Below, piece by piece: positions 8,253-16,371 of a stretch of DNA of 37,847 nucleotides (the first letter of the stretch is position 1; each line of letters starts with the position of its first letter). Position numbers and translations under genes: made by a program. The notes beneath the pieces are model-generated. The model saw only the letters and a program-made list of their open reading frames with translations, did not search any database and had not been told where the DNA came from. Source of the stretch: an uncultured Bacilli bacterium (GTDB lineage: Bacteria > Bacillota_I > Bacilli_A > RF39 > UBA660); the NCBI GenBank assembly GCA_947629445.1, contig CANRDU010000013.1, positions 1 through 37,847 of the forward strand, written 5' to 3'.

Positions 8253-9557
8253 ATGTTTGATTTATTTGAAGAAAGTCATGATGATTTTAAACCATTAGCA
8301 GAAAAGATGAGACCGAAAACATTAGATGATTTTTTTGGTCAAGAAGAGATTGTTGGAGAATCTTCTCCTATTCGTAAAATGATAGAAAATGATAATATTT
8401 CTTCTATGATTTTTTGGGGACCTCCTGGTGTTGGGAAAACTACACTTGCTAAAATTATTGCTAATCAAACCAATTCATCATTTCATGAATTAAGTGCGGT
8501 TACTTCTGGTGTAAAAGAGATTAAAGAGTTAATGGAAATATCGAAATACAATAAGAGTAATGGCAAGAAGACGATTGTGTTTGTAGATGAAATTCATCGC
8601 TTTAATAAAGCCCAACAAGATGCTTTTCTCCCTTATGTTGAAAATGGAAATATTATTTTGATTGGAGCAACTACGGAAAATCCATCTTTTGAAGTGAATT
8701 CCGCTTTATTATCGAGAACAAAAGTCTATGTTCTTAGAAGTTTAACCGAAGAAGAAATTGTAGGTATTTTAAAAAGAGCTTTAGAAAAGAATGCAGAATA
8801 TGCCCAAGTAAAGATGGAAGAAGAATGTTTCCTTATTATTGCCCGGATGAGTAATGGAGATGCTAGAACTGCTCTTAATACCTTAGAGAATGTGATTAAT
8901 ATTACTCCTACTAAGAAAAATGAAAAGAAGATTACGAAAAGTTCTTTAGAGAAAGTTCTGCAAAGTAAAACTTTTTTGTATGATAAAAAGGGAGAAGAAC
9001 ACTATAATTTAATTTCTGCTTTGCATAAATCTATGAGAAATAGTGATCCGGATGCGGCCTTATATTATTTAGCTCGTATGTTAGAGGCAGGGGAAGATCC
9101 TTTATATGTAGCTCGGAGACTAGTTCGTTTTGCATCAGAGGATGTAGGACTTGCTAATCCCAATGCTTTGGTACAAGCAGTTAGTGCCTATCAAGCAGTT
9201 CATTTTAATGGTATGCCAGAGTGTAATGTCAATTTAGCGCAAGCAGTTGTCTATTTGAGTGTATCTCCGAAATCAAATTCTTTATATGTGGCTTATGGGA
9301 AAGCAAAGGAGGATGCTTTAAAGACTGCTCAAGAAAAAGTACCTCTTCACTTACGAAATGCTGTTACGAAATTAGATGGGGAATTAGGTTATGGAGAAGG
9401 ATATCAATATGCCCATGATGTTAAGGGAAAAATTGCTAAAATGACGTGTCTACCGGAATCTATTAAAACGCATCGATATTATTTTCCAACTACGAGTGGA
9501 AATGAAAAAAGTATTAAAGAAGTTCTAAACCGTATTGAAAAAATGAAACAACAATAG
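8253..9557 (+). CDS. rarA: Replication-associated recombination protein A (AAA+ ATPase, MgsA/WRNIP1 type)
   Basis: The 434-residue protein is full length for RarA. It begins with MRPKTLDDFFGQEEIVG, and has Walker A GPPGVGKTT (56-64), Walker B VFVDEIHRF (Asp112, Glu113) and sensor ATTENPSFEVNSALLSR. The C-terminal tetramerisation part carries HKSMRNSDPDAALYYLARML and the conserved RRLVRFASEDVGLANP. RarA acts at stalled replication forks. It stands alone between an extended -10 promoter and the next promoter. The ribosome site is GAGGGA. Confidence 0.96.
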   Translation: MFDLFEESHDDFKPLAEKMRPKTLDDFFGQEEIVGESSPIRKMIENDNISSMIFWGPPGVGKTTLAKIIANQTNSSFHELSAVTSGVKEIKELMEISKYNKSNGKKTIVFVDEIHRFNKAQQDAFLPYVENGNIILIGATTENPSFEVNSALLSRTKVYVLRSLTEEEIVGILKRALEKNAEYAQVKMEEECFLIIARMSNGDARTALNTLENVINITPTKKNEKKITKSSLEKVLQSKTFLYDKKGEEHYNLISALHKSMRNSDPDAALYYLARMLEAGEDPLYVARRLVRFASEDVGLANPNALVQAVSAYQAVHFNGMPECNVNLAQAVVYLSVSPKSNSLYVAYGKAKEDALKTAQEKVPLHLRNAVTKLDGELGYGEGYQYAHDVKGKIAKMTCLPESIKTHRYYFPTTSGNEKSIKEVLNRIEKMKQQ

Positions 9558-9609
9558 TGTCAATTGCTGTTCAAAAGAAAAGAATGTGAGAAACTATTGT
9601 ATGATTTTG

Positions 9610-9618
9610 TGGTATAAT
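9610..9618 (+). promoter_or_regulatory. Extended -10 promoter of the C39-like peptidase gene
   Basis: TG-G-TATAAT ends 21 bases before the GTG start at 9640. It rules out the earlier in-frame GTG at 9631, which would leave a leader of about six bases without a ribosome site. Confidence 0.65.
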
Positions 9619-9639
9619 CGAAATAGTTAGGTGATAGAA

Positions 9640-10542
9640 GTGAAAAAACAAGTAAAAAAGAAAAAGACAAATGTAGGAAAAAAATTAGTCGTATTTTTGG
9701 CTTTAGTCGTATTTTTAGTAGGAGGATATTACTTCTTCTTACGACCTGATAATAAAGAAGAAGAAAAACCAACAGAAAGCAATCAACAAGAAGAAAAAGT
9801 TCCAGAGCCAGTAGAAGAAAAGTTGACTTTTGAACCAACAGGGGATGAAAAGTTAGATGAAACGTTGACAGCTTTGATAGATAGTGATTTAAAAAGAGAG
9901 ACGGTAAAAACCATTTTAGAGAATACCGATGAGTATCCAGTAGATTTGTTATTCCAGTTATCTAGAAACTCTGATATGGAAGAGTTTGTATTAGGTTATC
10001 CAAAGTATAAAGGTACTATTTCAGCGGGAAGTATAGATTCTTTTGATAAAGGGGAAATACCATTATTACTTCAGTATGATGAGAGATGGGGATATGGTTT
10101 CTATGGGGATGAACCTCTTGTTTTAAATGGATGTGGACCTACAGCTCTCGCTATGGTTTATGCCGGATTAACGGGAGATAATTCCATTACTCCTTATGAA
10201 ATTGCGCAATATAGTTATGAAGTAGGATACTATGATTTAAATGCTGGAACTAGTTGGCTTTTAATGACTGATGGAGCAAAACACTATGGATTAGATGGTA
10301 AACAAGTATTACTAACGAGAACAGAACTTTTTGATGGATTAGAATCAGGCAAATTATATATTGCTAGTATGATGCCAGGAGATTTTACGTTAACAGGTCA
10401 TTTTATTGTTTTAACAGGAATTAAAGATGGTAAAATTGTCGTGAATGATCCTAATAGTACAAAGCGTAGTAACGAGTTATGGGATTATGATACTATCGCA
10501 CCACAAATTAAAGGTCTATGGTCTTATGAGGTAGCGCACTAA
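9640..10542 (+). CDS. Membrane-anchored C39-like cysteine peptidase
   Basis: The start is GTG at 9640 behind AGGTGA (9629-9634), giving 300 residues. A Lys-rich tip and a membrane segment (about 14-34) are followed by a Glu-rich linker. The catalytic part matches the Peptidase_C39_2 type: LNGCGPTALAMVYAGL with Cys165, GHFIVLTG with His254 and VNDPNS with Asp270, in the order Cys-His-Asp. The orientation places the domain outside the membrane. Substrate is unknown; family members process or cleave peptides at the surface. A strong terminator follows. Confidence 0.85.
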   Translation: MKKQVKKKKTNVGKKLVVFLALVVFLVGGYYFFLRPDNKEEEKPTESNQQEEKVPEPVEEKLTFEPTGDEKLDETLTALIDSDLKRETVKTILENTDEYPVDLLFQLSRNSDMEEFVLGYPKYKGTISAGSIDSFDKGEIPLLLQYDERWGYGFYGDEPLVLNGCGPTALAMVYAGLTGDNSITPYEIAQYSYEVGYYDLNAGTSWLLMTDGAKHYGLDGKQVLLTRTELFDGLESGKLYIASMMPGDFTLTGHFIVLTGIKDGKIVVNDPNSTKRSNELWDYDTIAPQIKGLWSYEVAH

Positions 10543-10563
10543 AGAGATTTTATCTCTTTTTTT
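10541..10563 (+). terminator. Rho-independent terminator
   Basis: AAAGAGAT, loop TTT, ATCTCTTT and a T run, starting within the stop codon of the peptidase gene. Confidence 0.85.
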
Positions 10564-10564
10564 G

Positions 10565-10593
10565 TTGAAAGAAAACTAGAAATTTGATATGAT
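10565..10593 (+). promoter_or_regulatory. Promoter of the thymine-hypermodification-family gene
   Basis: TTGAAA (10565-10570), 17 bases including TG-A, then TATGAT (10588-10593). It overlaps the first codons of a longer in-frame reading frame (10589), which therefore cannot be the true start. Confidence 0.65.
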
Positions 10594-10618
10594 TTTTTTG
10601 AAAATGGTAGGTTTTGAT

Positions 10619-11560
10619 ATGAAAAAAAGAGAAGAAGTTTATGACTTATATTGGTATTTTGCAGCAGAAAGACAAAAAATATTTATGAAAAAGTGGAAGG
10701 GATTTCTACCACCTTGGACCGAGGATAGCATTTTACAAGAATATAAATTTTGTAATAGCTATAGAGTACTAGATAGGGTTAGTCAGTATCTTCTTAAAAA
10801 TGTTATTTATAATGGGAAAAAGTATACGAAAGAAGATATGATATTTCGTATTTTGTTATTTAAAATCTTTAATAAGGAATCTACTTGGGAATTATTAGAG
10901 AGTAAAGTAGGAGATATTACTTTAAAGACTTTTGATAAGAAAAAGTATTCTGCTATTTTAAAGGATGCGATTAGAAAATGTATTCCCATTTATAATGATG
11001 CCTATATTAGTTGTGCAAATAAAGCCTATGGTTATCATCATAAACATGATAATCATTTAGAACTTCTCTATCAGATGTTTCAAATAGATAAAGTACAAGA
11101 TAAAATTTTAAAATGCAAATCTATGAAAGATGCTTTTTTTATCTTAAAAAGGTATCCGTTAATTGGAAATTTTATAGCATATCAGTTAGTCACAGATATT
11201 AATTATAGTGAGGCTGTAAACTGGCAAGAAGATGAATTTACAGTAGCTGGACCTGGTTCTATTAGAGGAATTCAAAAGTGTTTTACAGATAGAGAAAATA
11301 TGACGTATGAGGATATTATCCGTTATATGTATGAACATCAAGAAGAGGAATTTAAACGACTTCATTTAGAGTTCCCAAAGTTAGGAAATCGTCCTTTACA
11401 ATTAATCGATTGTCAAAATATTTTTTGTGAATTGGATAAGTATTGTAGGGTTAAATTTCCTTCTTTAAAATCGAATCGATCAAAAATCAAAAAGAAGTAT
11501 CAACCTAAAAAAGAAAAAATTGAGTATGTTTTTCCTCCTAAATGGAAAATAGAATCATAA
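10619..11560 (+). CDS. AGPT-pyrophosphorylase clade 3 / 5-hmdU DNA kinase-type helical protein
   Basis: The 313-residue protein starts at 10619 behind TAGG (10608-10611). I recognise the family by YWYFAAERQKIFMKKWKG, PWTEDSILQEYKFCNSYR, LDRVSQYLL, RILLFKIFNKESTWELLE, and then YPLIGNFIAYQLVTDINY and VAGPGSIRGIQKCF. This is the all-helical family predicted by comparative genomics (Iyer, Aravind and co-workers) as alpha-glutamyl/putrescinyl-thymine pyrophosphorylase clade 3. It is also named 5-hydroxymethyluracil DNA kinase helical domain after phage enzymes that hypermodify thymine. The GPG segment (211-213) recalls helix-hairpin-helix DNA glycosylases. Here it is chromosomal, single, and without phage genes. 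Its substrate in bacteria is unknown; DNA base modification or repair is inferred. The tail 285-313 is Lys-rich. Confidence 0.75.
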   Translation: MKKREEVYDLYWYFAAERQKIFMKKWKGFLPPWTEDSILQEYKFCNSYRVLDRVSQYLLKNVIYNGKKYTKEDMIFRILLFKIFNKESTWELLESKVGDITLKTFDKKKYSAILKDAIRKCIPIYNDAYISCANKAYGYHHKHDNHLELLYQMFQIDKVQDKILKCKSMKDAFFILKRYPLIGNFIAYQLVTDINYSEAVNWQEDEFTVAGPGSIRGIQKCFTDRENMTYEDIIRYMYEHQEEEFKRLHLEFPKLGNRPLQLIDCQNIFCELDKYCRVKFPSLKSNRSKIKKKYQPKKEKIEYVFPPKWKIES

Positions 11561-11583
11561 AAAAAGAGCTTAGCTCTTTTTTA
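11559..11583. terminator. Bidirectional terminator between convergent genes
   Basis: AAAAAAGAGC, loop TTA, GCTCTTTTTT works on both strands. The TTA loop is also the stop codon of the reverse-strand Ppx/GppA-like gene. Confidence 0.85.
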
Positions 11584-12457
11584 ATTCTTCAGCAATTCCA
11601 TAGACCATAGAAATACGAGTAGGAATGATATCTTTTACCTCTAAGATATCAACAAGTGCTTTTACACAGAGTCTCATTCCTCTCGCACCTTTCCACCAGA
11701 TTTCTTTTTTTGTTCTTTTGATAACTTCCTCTAAGGAAACCTGATAAAAGAAATTTCTATCAAATTGATCCATTGTTTGGACATCTAAGGAATAAGGTTG
11801 TAGTGGATTATCATAAAACTTATTTTTCGTTATAGGATAATTTAATTCTTCATAAAAGTAAATATAATCTCCACCAGCTAAAATAAGAATATCGGCTTTA
11901 TTTTTAGGAACTTTTACCATTTTTTTGGTAGCGTTTACCATGGTATCAAAATTGGTCTTTACATGGTCTTCTTTTAAATCTGGAAACATATCTGTAATAT
12001 CGATTGCTCCAAAAGGAGAGTTTGCCTTTTCAATAATTTTTCCATTTTTGACAATGGATAATTCCGTAGAACCACCACCACCGATCATAACAGCGATTTT
12101 TCCTTTAAAATCAATATTCGAGATAGCTCCATAAACGGTATACTCATTTTCCATATCAGAAGTAACAACAGTAAAGTTAAATCCTGTTTTCTGTTTAAAT
12201 TCCTCAATCCACGCTTTTTTTTCTCTTTCTTTTAAATTCCTAAAAATACTAGTACCATAAGCAAAGATATTTTTTTCTTCGATAGTATTGATAAATTGAA
12301 AAAGTTTTTCTTTATCCTTTTCTGTGATTTTTCCTTCTTGTTGATAATGATTTTTAAATTCTATTTCCTCAAAACCGATATTTTTGATGGTAGCATTTTC
12401 ATAAAGATAAGCTTTGGTAGTGGTACTTCCAATTTCAACGATTACAAATCTTTTCAT
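11570..12457 (-). CDS. Ppx/GppA-family phosphatase-like protein
   Basis: The 295-residue protein has the two phosphate-binding motifs of the ASKHA fold as used by Ppx/GppA: VEIGSTTTKAYLYE near the N-terminus and MIGGGGSTELSI (124-135). SDMENEYTVYGA contains the Glu expected before the second motif. Ppx/GppA enzymes hydrolyse polyphosphate or pppGpp. The length fits the short two-domain type (about 300), without the C-terminal HD part. The first motif EIGSTTTK also resembles ASKHA activases of dehydratases, so exact chemistry is uncertain. AGGAG lies about eight bases before the ATG. It is transcribed away from the APH-like gene across an 84-base gap. Confidence 0.75.
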   Translation of the reverse strand: MKRFVIVEIGSTTTKAYLYENATIKNIGFEEIEFKNHYQQEGKITEKDKEKLFQFINTIEEKNIFAYGTSIFRNLKEREKKAWIEEFKQKTGFNFTVVTSDMENEYTVYGAISNIDFKGKIAVMIGGGGSTELSIVKNGKIIEKANSPFGAIDITDMFPDLKEDHVKTNFDTMVNATKKMVKVPKNKADILILAGGDYIYFYEELNYPITKNKFYDNPLQPYSLDVQTMDQFDRNFFYQVSLEEVIKRTKKEIWWKGARGMRLCVKALVDILEVKDIIPTRISMVYGIAEELKKS

Positions 12458-12471
12458 ATTATCAACTCCTA

Positions 12472-12486
12472 ATGTTATCGTAACAT
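12472..12486. repeat. Palindrome in the divergent promoter region
   Basis: ATGTTA-TCG-TAACAT is a perfect six-base inverted repeat. On the reverse strand it overlaps a weak extended -10 (TG-T-TACGAT) for the Ppx/GppA-like gene, so it may be an operator. Confidence 0.45.
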
Positions 12487-12516
12487 ATTTATTTTTCTAT
12501 GAAAAGTTTTTTTATG

Positions 12517-12525
12517 TGATACAAT
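12517..12525 (+). promoter_or_regulatory. Extended -10 promoter of the kinase/PRAI-TudS operon
   Basis: TG-A-TACAAT ends only 16 bases before the start codon; the leader would be about ten bases, just enough to include AGGTGG. Confidence 0.55.
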
Positions 12526-12541
12526 AAAAATAGGTGGTAAT

Positions 12542-13528
12542 ATGGAAGAAACATTTTTTAAAGAATTCGTTGAACATCTTTCGTTAGGAAAGTTCGTGAA
12601 TGCTTCTAGGGTAACGGGAGGATTAACGCATCAAATGTATAGTGTAATAACGGATAAACATCACTATGCCGTTAAAGTTTTAAATCCTAATATTATGAAA
12701 AGGAAAGATGCTCTTACTAATTTTCATAGAGCAGCGATGTTAGAAGATCGACTTAAGGAAAATGAGGTAGCAGCGCTTTACTATATAGTGGCGAATCATC
12801 AAAAGTTACAGAAATGGAAGGGATATTATTGCTGTTTATTTGATTGGTTTGATGGCAAAGTATGGGAAGGAGATGCTTCCAGTTATCAGTGCGAACAAAT
12901 TGCTTTACTTCTTTCTTCTATTCATAACATTGATAGAAAACAAGTAAAAATAGAAAAAAATTATGCCAAGATTCCTTGGAAACTTTATCTTTCTTCTTTA
13001 AAACAACAAGATTTAGATTTGTATAAGACATTAAAGGATTCTATTACTATATTAGAAGAATTAGAAGAAAGAGCTTTAGCTTGTAAAGATAAAATTCCTA
13101 ATATAGTAACTATTTGTCACAATGATTTAGATAAAAAGAATGTTTTATGGAAAGAAAATGAATATCGTTTAATTGATTTAGAATGCTTAGACTATAGTAG
13201 TCCTTATATTGAACTATTAGAGACATTTTTATGTTGGTGTGGGTATGAGGATTGTAGAGTGGATTATACCAAATTTAGGAACATGTTAGATATCTATTTT
13301 AAGCATTCTAAGATAGATTGGAATATTGATTGGAATGTCATTTTTGATAGTAATATTGCTAGATTAGAATGGTTAGAATTTAATCTCAAAAGATATTTAA
13401 AAATAGACTGTGATTCTAAAGAAGAACAAGAATTAGGAAAAAAGGAAGTTTTGAATACACTTCCGAAGTTACGGTATTACTATGAAATTAGAGACCATAT
13501 TTTGCAAATTTTAAAAAAGGATAGATGA
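12542..13528 (+). CDS. APH-fold (aminoglycoside/choline kinase-like) phosphotransferase
   Basis: The 328-residue protein has the kinase-like fold marks in order: a Gly-containing loop TGGLTHQMY (25-33), AVKVL with Lys45, the catalytic loop ICHNDLDKKNVL (His193, Asp195, Asn200) and LIDLECLDY with Asp212 as metal ligand. These define the APH/choline kinase family, which phosphorylates small hydroxyl compounds. The ribosome site is AGGTGG. Its stop codon overlaps the start of the next gene (ATGA), so both proteins are probably made in balance. An antibiotic-resistance role is not supported by context; a nucleoside or sugar substrate feeding the next enzyme is a guess. Confidence 0.8.
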   Translation: MEETFFKEFVEHLSLGKFVNASRVTGGLTHQMYSVITDKHHYAVKVLNPNIMKRKDALTNFHRAAMLEDRLKENEVAALYYIVANHQKLQKWKGYYCCLFDWFDGKVWEGDASSYQCEQIALLLSSIHNIDRKQVKIEKNYAKIPWKLYLSSLKQQDLDLYKTLKDSITILEELEERALACKDKIPNIVTICHNDLDKKNVLWKENEYRLIDLECLDYSSPYIELLETFLCWCGYEDCRVDYTKFRNMLDIYFKHSKIDWNIDWNVIFDSNIARLEWLEFNLKRYLKIDCDSKEEQELGKKEVLNTLPKLRYYYEIRDHILQILKKDR

Positions 13529-14595
13529 AAATGAAAGTAAAAATATGTGGGATAAAAAGGAAGGAAGATGCCTTAAAGGCAATCTCTTATGGGGCAGATG
13601 CGATAGGTCTATTAGTGGGACAAAAGCATCCTTCCCATGATTTTATTACGAAAGAGGAAGCAAGGGAAATTGTAAGAGCTATTCCTTCTTTTTGTGCGAG
13701 TGTATTAGTCACTCATATTGATAAGCCAGAAGAAATTATTTCTTTAGCTCGTTTTATTTCTGTAAATACGATTCAATTACATAGTAATATTACGATATCA
13801 GATATTCAGAAGGTCAAGAAAGCACTTCCCAATGTATCGCTTATAAAATGTATTCATGTACGAGATGAAAAGTCTATTTTAGAAGCTCAAAAGTATCAGG
13901 ATTTTGTAGATGCCATTCTACTAGATACTTATAATGAAAAGACAGATCAAGTAGGAGGAACAGGACTTACTCATGACTGGTCTATTAGTAAGCAAATTAT
14001 CGATACTCTTTCTACGAAAGTAATTGTTGCTGGAGGAATCAATCCTGATAATATTGAAAAGGTAAAATCTTATTTACATCCTTATGCGGTCGACGTCAAT
14101 TCCGGAGTTAAAGGACCTGATGGCTATAAGGATGATGAGAAATTAAAAGTATTTATTGAACGAGCTCATGAAAAAGAAAAGGTACTTGTGAGTGCTTGTC
14201 TACTAGGTATGAATTGTAAATATGATGGAAAGCATAATCGAAATGAAAAAGTCCTAAAATATTTAGAAGATAAAATAGCAATACCGATTTGTCCAGAACA
14301 ATTAGGGGGACTTTCCACTCCTAGAATCCCTGCCGAAAGAATTGGGGATAATGTATTCACCAAAAAAGGAGATAATGTCACCGAAGAATATCAAAAAGGC
14401 GCTAAGATGGCGTTAGAAATATGCAAGTATTACCATATTTCCAAAGCGATTCTAAAATCTAAAAGTCCTTCTTGTGGAGTTGGCAAAATCTATGATGGAA
14501 CATTTACAGGAACATTGATAGAGAAAAGTGGAGTGACTGCGGAAGTTTTAAAAAATGCTGGTATTGAGGTAATTAGTAGTGATGAAATAGCTTGA
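13525..14595 (+). CDS. Phosphoribosylanthranilate isomerase-like domain fused to TudS (DUF523) domain
   Basis: The 356-residue protein has two domains. Residues 1-213 match TrpF: VKICGIKRKEDA with the catalytic Cys8, AILLDT with Asp134, GGTGLTHDW, IVAGGINPDN and VDVNSGVKG, so both catalytic residues are kept. Residues 218-350 are a DUF523/TudS domain: LVSACLLGMNCKYDG (Cys225), CPEQLGGLSTPRIPAER (Cys256) and KSKSPSCGVGKIYDG (Cys317). These are the three cysteines that bind a [4Fe-4S] cluster in thiouracil desulfidases. The join at 'IERAHEKEKVLVSACL' has no internal ribosome site or in-frame ATG, so it is a real fusion. No other trp genes are present. It overlaps the upstream kinase gene by four bases. 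The joint reaction is unknown. Confidence 0.85.
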   Translation: MKMKVKICGIKRKEDALKAISYGADAIGLLVGQKHPSHDFITKEEAREIVRAIPSFCASVLVTHIDKPEEIISLARFISVNTIQLHSNITISDIQKVKKALPNVSLIKCIHVRDEKSILEAQKYQDFVDAILLDTYNEKTDQVGGTGLTHDWSISKQIIDTLSTKVIVAGGINPDNIEKVKSYLHPYAVDVNSGVKGPDGYKDDEKLKVFIERAHEKEKVLVSACLLGMNCKYDGKHNRNEKVLKYLEDKIAIPICPEQLGGLSTPRIPAERIGDNVFTKKGDNVTEEYQKGAKMALEICKYYHISKAILKSKSPSCGVGKIYDGTFTGTLIEKSGVTAEVLKNAGIEVISSDEIA

Positions 14596-14609
14596 TATAT
14601 TCTTTTTTA

Positions 14610-14639
14610 TTGAAAGCCAAAAGCGATATATAGTATAAT
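14610..14639 (+). promoter_or_regulatory. Promoter of the HhH-Qng1 fusion gene
   Basis: TTGAAA (14610-14615), 18 bases, TATAAT (14634-14639), 17 bases before the start codon. Confidence 0.65.
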
Positions 14640-14656
14640 GAAACTAGGGAGTCTAT

Positions 14657-16336
14657 ATGAAAAAAGAAGTAATTTTAGAAAAAGTAGAAATGTTAATGAA
14701 TATGTATCAAGAAGGACTTTTAGGAGGGGAGGTAATGCCTGAAAATCAAAATCCTCATCTTCCTAAAGATAGTTTAGAAAATTATCTTTATTTTACATTG
14801 CCAATGGCTTTAAATTATCAAAGAAATTCTTATACATTGTGGGAATGTGCCTATAAAACTTATCAAGACGAAAAGACAAACTTTGTCTTTCACCCTAAGA
14901 TTTGTCTAAAGAAATCTTTTGAGGAGGTACAATCTGCTTTAACGAAATACCGGCTTGCTCTTCAAAAGCAAAAGCAGACAGAAATTTGGATAATACTATG
15001 TCAAACTTTAGTGAATTTGTTTGATGGAGATATTCGTAAATTGTTTGCGAAAATGAATCATGATGTGGATTGTATTCGAAACTTTATCCAAGTAGAACAT
15101 AAAAAGGAATTTCCTTATTTATCGGGTATAAAAATTTGTAATTATTGGTTATATGTCATTCAGCAATATACCGATGAAGAATATTGTAATCAAAATCATT
15201 TAACAGTTGCACCAGATACCCATGTATGTAAAGCTACTAGAAAATTGGGTTTGATTACAGAAGAGGAGTTTCAATCTAGTCATGTACAGGAAACGGTTAT
15301 TAATGCTTGGAAGCAACTACTAGAAGGAACAAAATATCATCCGATTGACATTCATACACCTCTTTGGTTGTGGAGTAGAAATGGGTTTACTGATTTAACA
15401 AAGTATCCTATGTTAGATAAGATAGTGCACTCTTCTTATGAAGTGATGAAAAGGGCAAAGTCAATTTCTATTTCAAAGGAAGCTATTCAATCGCTCATTC
15501 GCCATAAAATTCCGAAAGGAAAGCATTGGGGAGAAGCGAATGCTTTTGGATTTATGAATTATGATATTGAAACGATTGTTTCGTTTTTACTGGTTTTTCA
15601 AAGTGTTGATTTTTCCTTTTGGGGAAAGGAAAAATGGACGATTGATACAGCTGATTATGGAGTCTTAGATGGCAGTCAAGCATTAATGTATGTCTTTGTT
15701 AAAAATATGAATTTGATAACAGATTTTAAAAAATTAGAGCAAATGACATTCCCTGAATTTCAAAATTTATTAAAAGGAAATCATGAATTACCACTTTTGC
15801 GGGAACGTTATCATATTATTCAAGAAATTGCTCATATTGTTAATAATCAGATGAATGGCAATTTCTATGAATATATTAAAGGAATAACGGATGATAGAGA
15901 ATTATTTCAAATTATTATCGATTATTTTCCTACTTTTAAAGATGAGAGAACTTATGATGGGAAGCCTGTTTATTTTTATAAATTAGCGAGCCTTCTTGTT
16001 TCGGATATTATGCATATTCGCAATAAGAAAGAAAAGAATATCTATGATTATTCGCATATTGTAGGATGTGCTGATTATAAAATTCCGCAAATTATGCGTA
16101 ATTTAGGAATCTTAGAATATGAAGATACTCTATCAAGAGCCATTGATAAAAGAGAAGAAATTCCCGAGAATTCGGCTTGGGAGGTAGAAATTAGGGCTGC
16201 TACTATTGTTGTTTTAGATATTTTAAGAAAGAAAACAGGATTATGTGGTATGGAAGTAAATGACTTTTTATGGTTAAGTAGTCAAAGTGTGAAAAGTTCT
16301 AAACCATACCATTTAACAAGAAATACGAATTATTAA
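14657..16336 (+). CDS. HhH-glycosylase-like domain fused to queuosine-5'-phosphate N-glycosylase (Qng1/DUF2419)
   Basis: The 559-residue protein has two parts. Residues about 275-545 match queuosine salvage protein (DUF2419): DFSFWGKEKW (318-327), KPVYFYKLASLLVSDI (436-451), GCADYKIPQIMRNLGILEY (470-488), WEVEIRAATI and EVNDFLWL near the end. Qng1 releases queuine from queuosine 5'-phosphate so that tRNA can be modified again. Residues about 40-245 look like a HhH-GPD DNA glycosylase: PYLSGIKICNYWL (a degenerate hairpin, Lys159) and VAPDTHVCKATRKLGL (Asp187), the place of the catalytic Asp in endonuclease III. The cysteine cluster of endonuclease III is absent. AGGGAG precedes the ATG. Solitary Qng1 proteins are about 310 residues, so the N-terminal half is an addition. 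Confidence 0.8.
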   Translation: MKKEVILEKVEMLMNMYQEGLLGGEVMPENQNPHLPKDSLENYLYFTLPMALNYQRNSYTLWECAYKTYQDEKTNFVFHPKICLKKSFEEVQSALTKYRLALQKQKQTEIWIILCQTLVNLFDGDIRKLFAKMNHDVDCIRNFIQVEHKKEFPYLSGIKICNYWLYVIQQYTDEEYCNQNHLTVAPDTHVCKATRKLGLITEEEFQSSHVQETVINAWKQLLEGTKYHPIDIHTPLWLWSRNGFTDLTKYPMLDKIVHSSYEVMKRAKSISISKEAIQSLIRHKIPKGKHWGEANAFGFMNYDIETIVSFLLVFQSVDFSFWGKEKWTIDTADYGVLDGSQALMYVFVKNMNLITDFKKLEQMTFPEFQNLLKGNHELPLLRERYHIIQEIAHIVNNQMNGNFYEYIKGITDDRELFQIIIDYFPTFKDERTYDGKPVYFYKLASLLVSDIMHIRNKKEKNIYDYSHIVGCADYKIPQIMRNLGILEYEDTLSRAIDKREEIPENSAWEVEIRAATIVVLDILRKKTGLCGMEVNDFLWLSSQSVKSSKPYHLTRNTNY

Positions 16337-16371
16337 AAAAAAATTCATATCATTGATATGAACTTTTTTTT
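16334..16371. terminator. Bidirectional terminator between convergent genes
   Basis: TTCATATC, loop ATT, GATATGAA, flanked by an A run on the left and a T run on the right, so it works on both strands. Confidence 0.85.
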
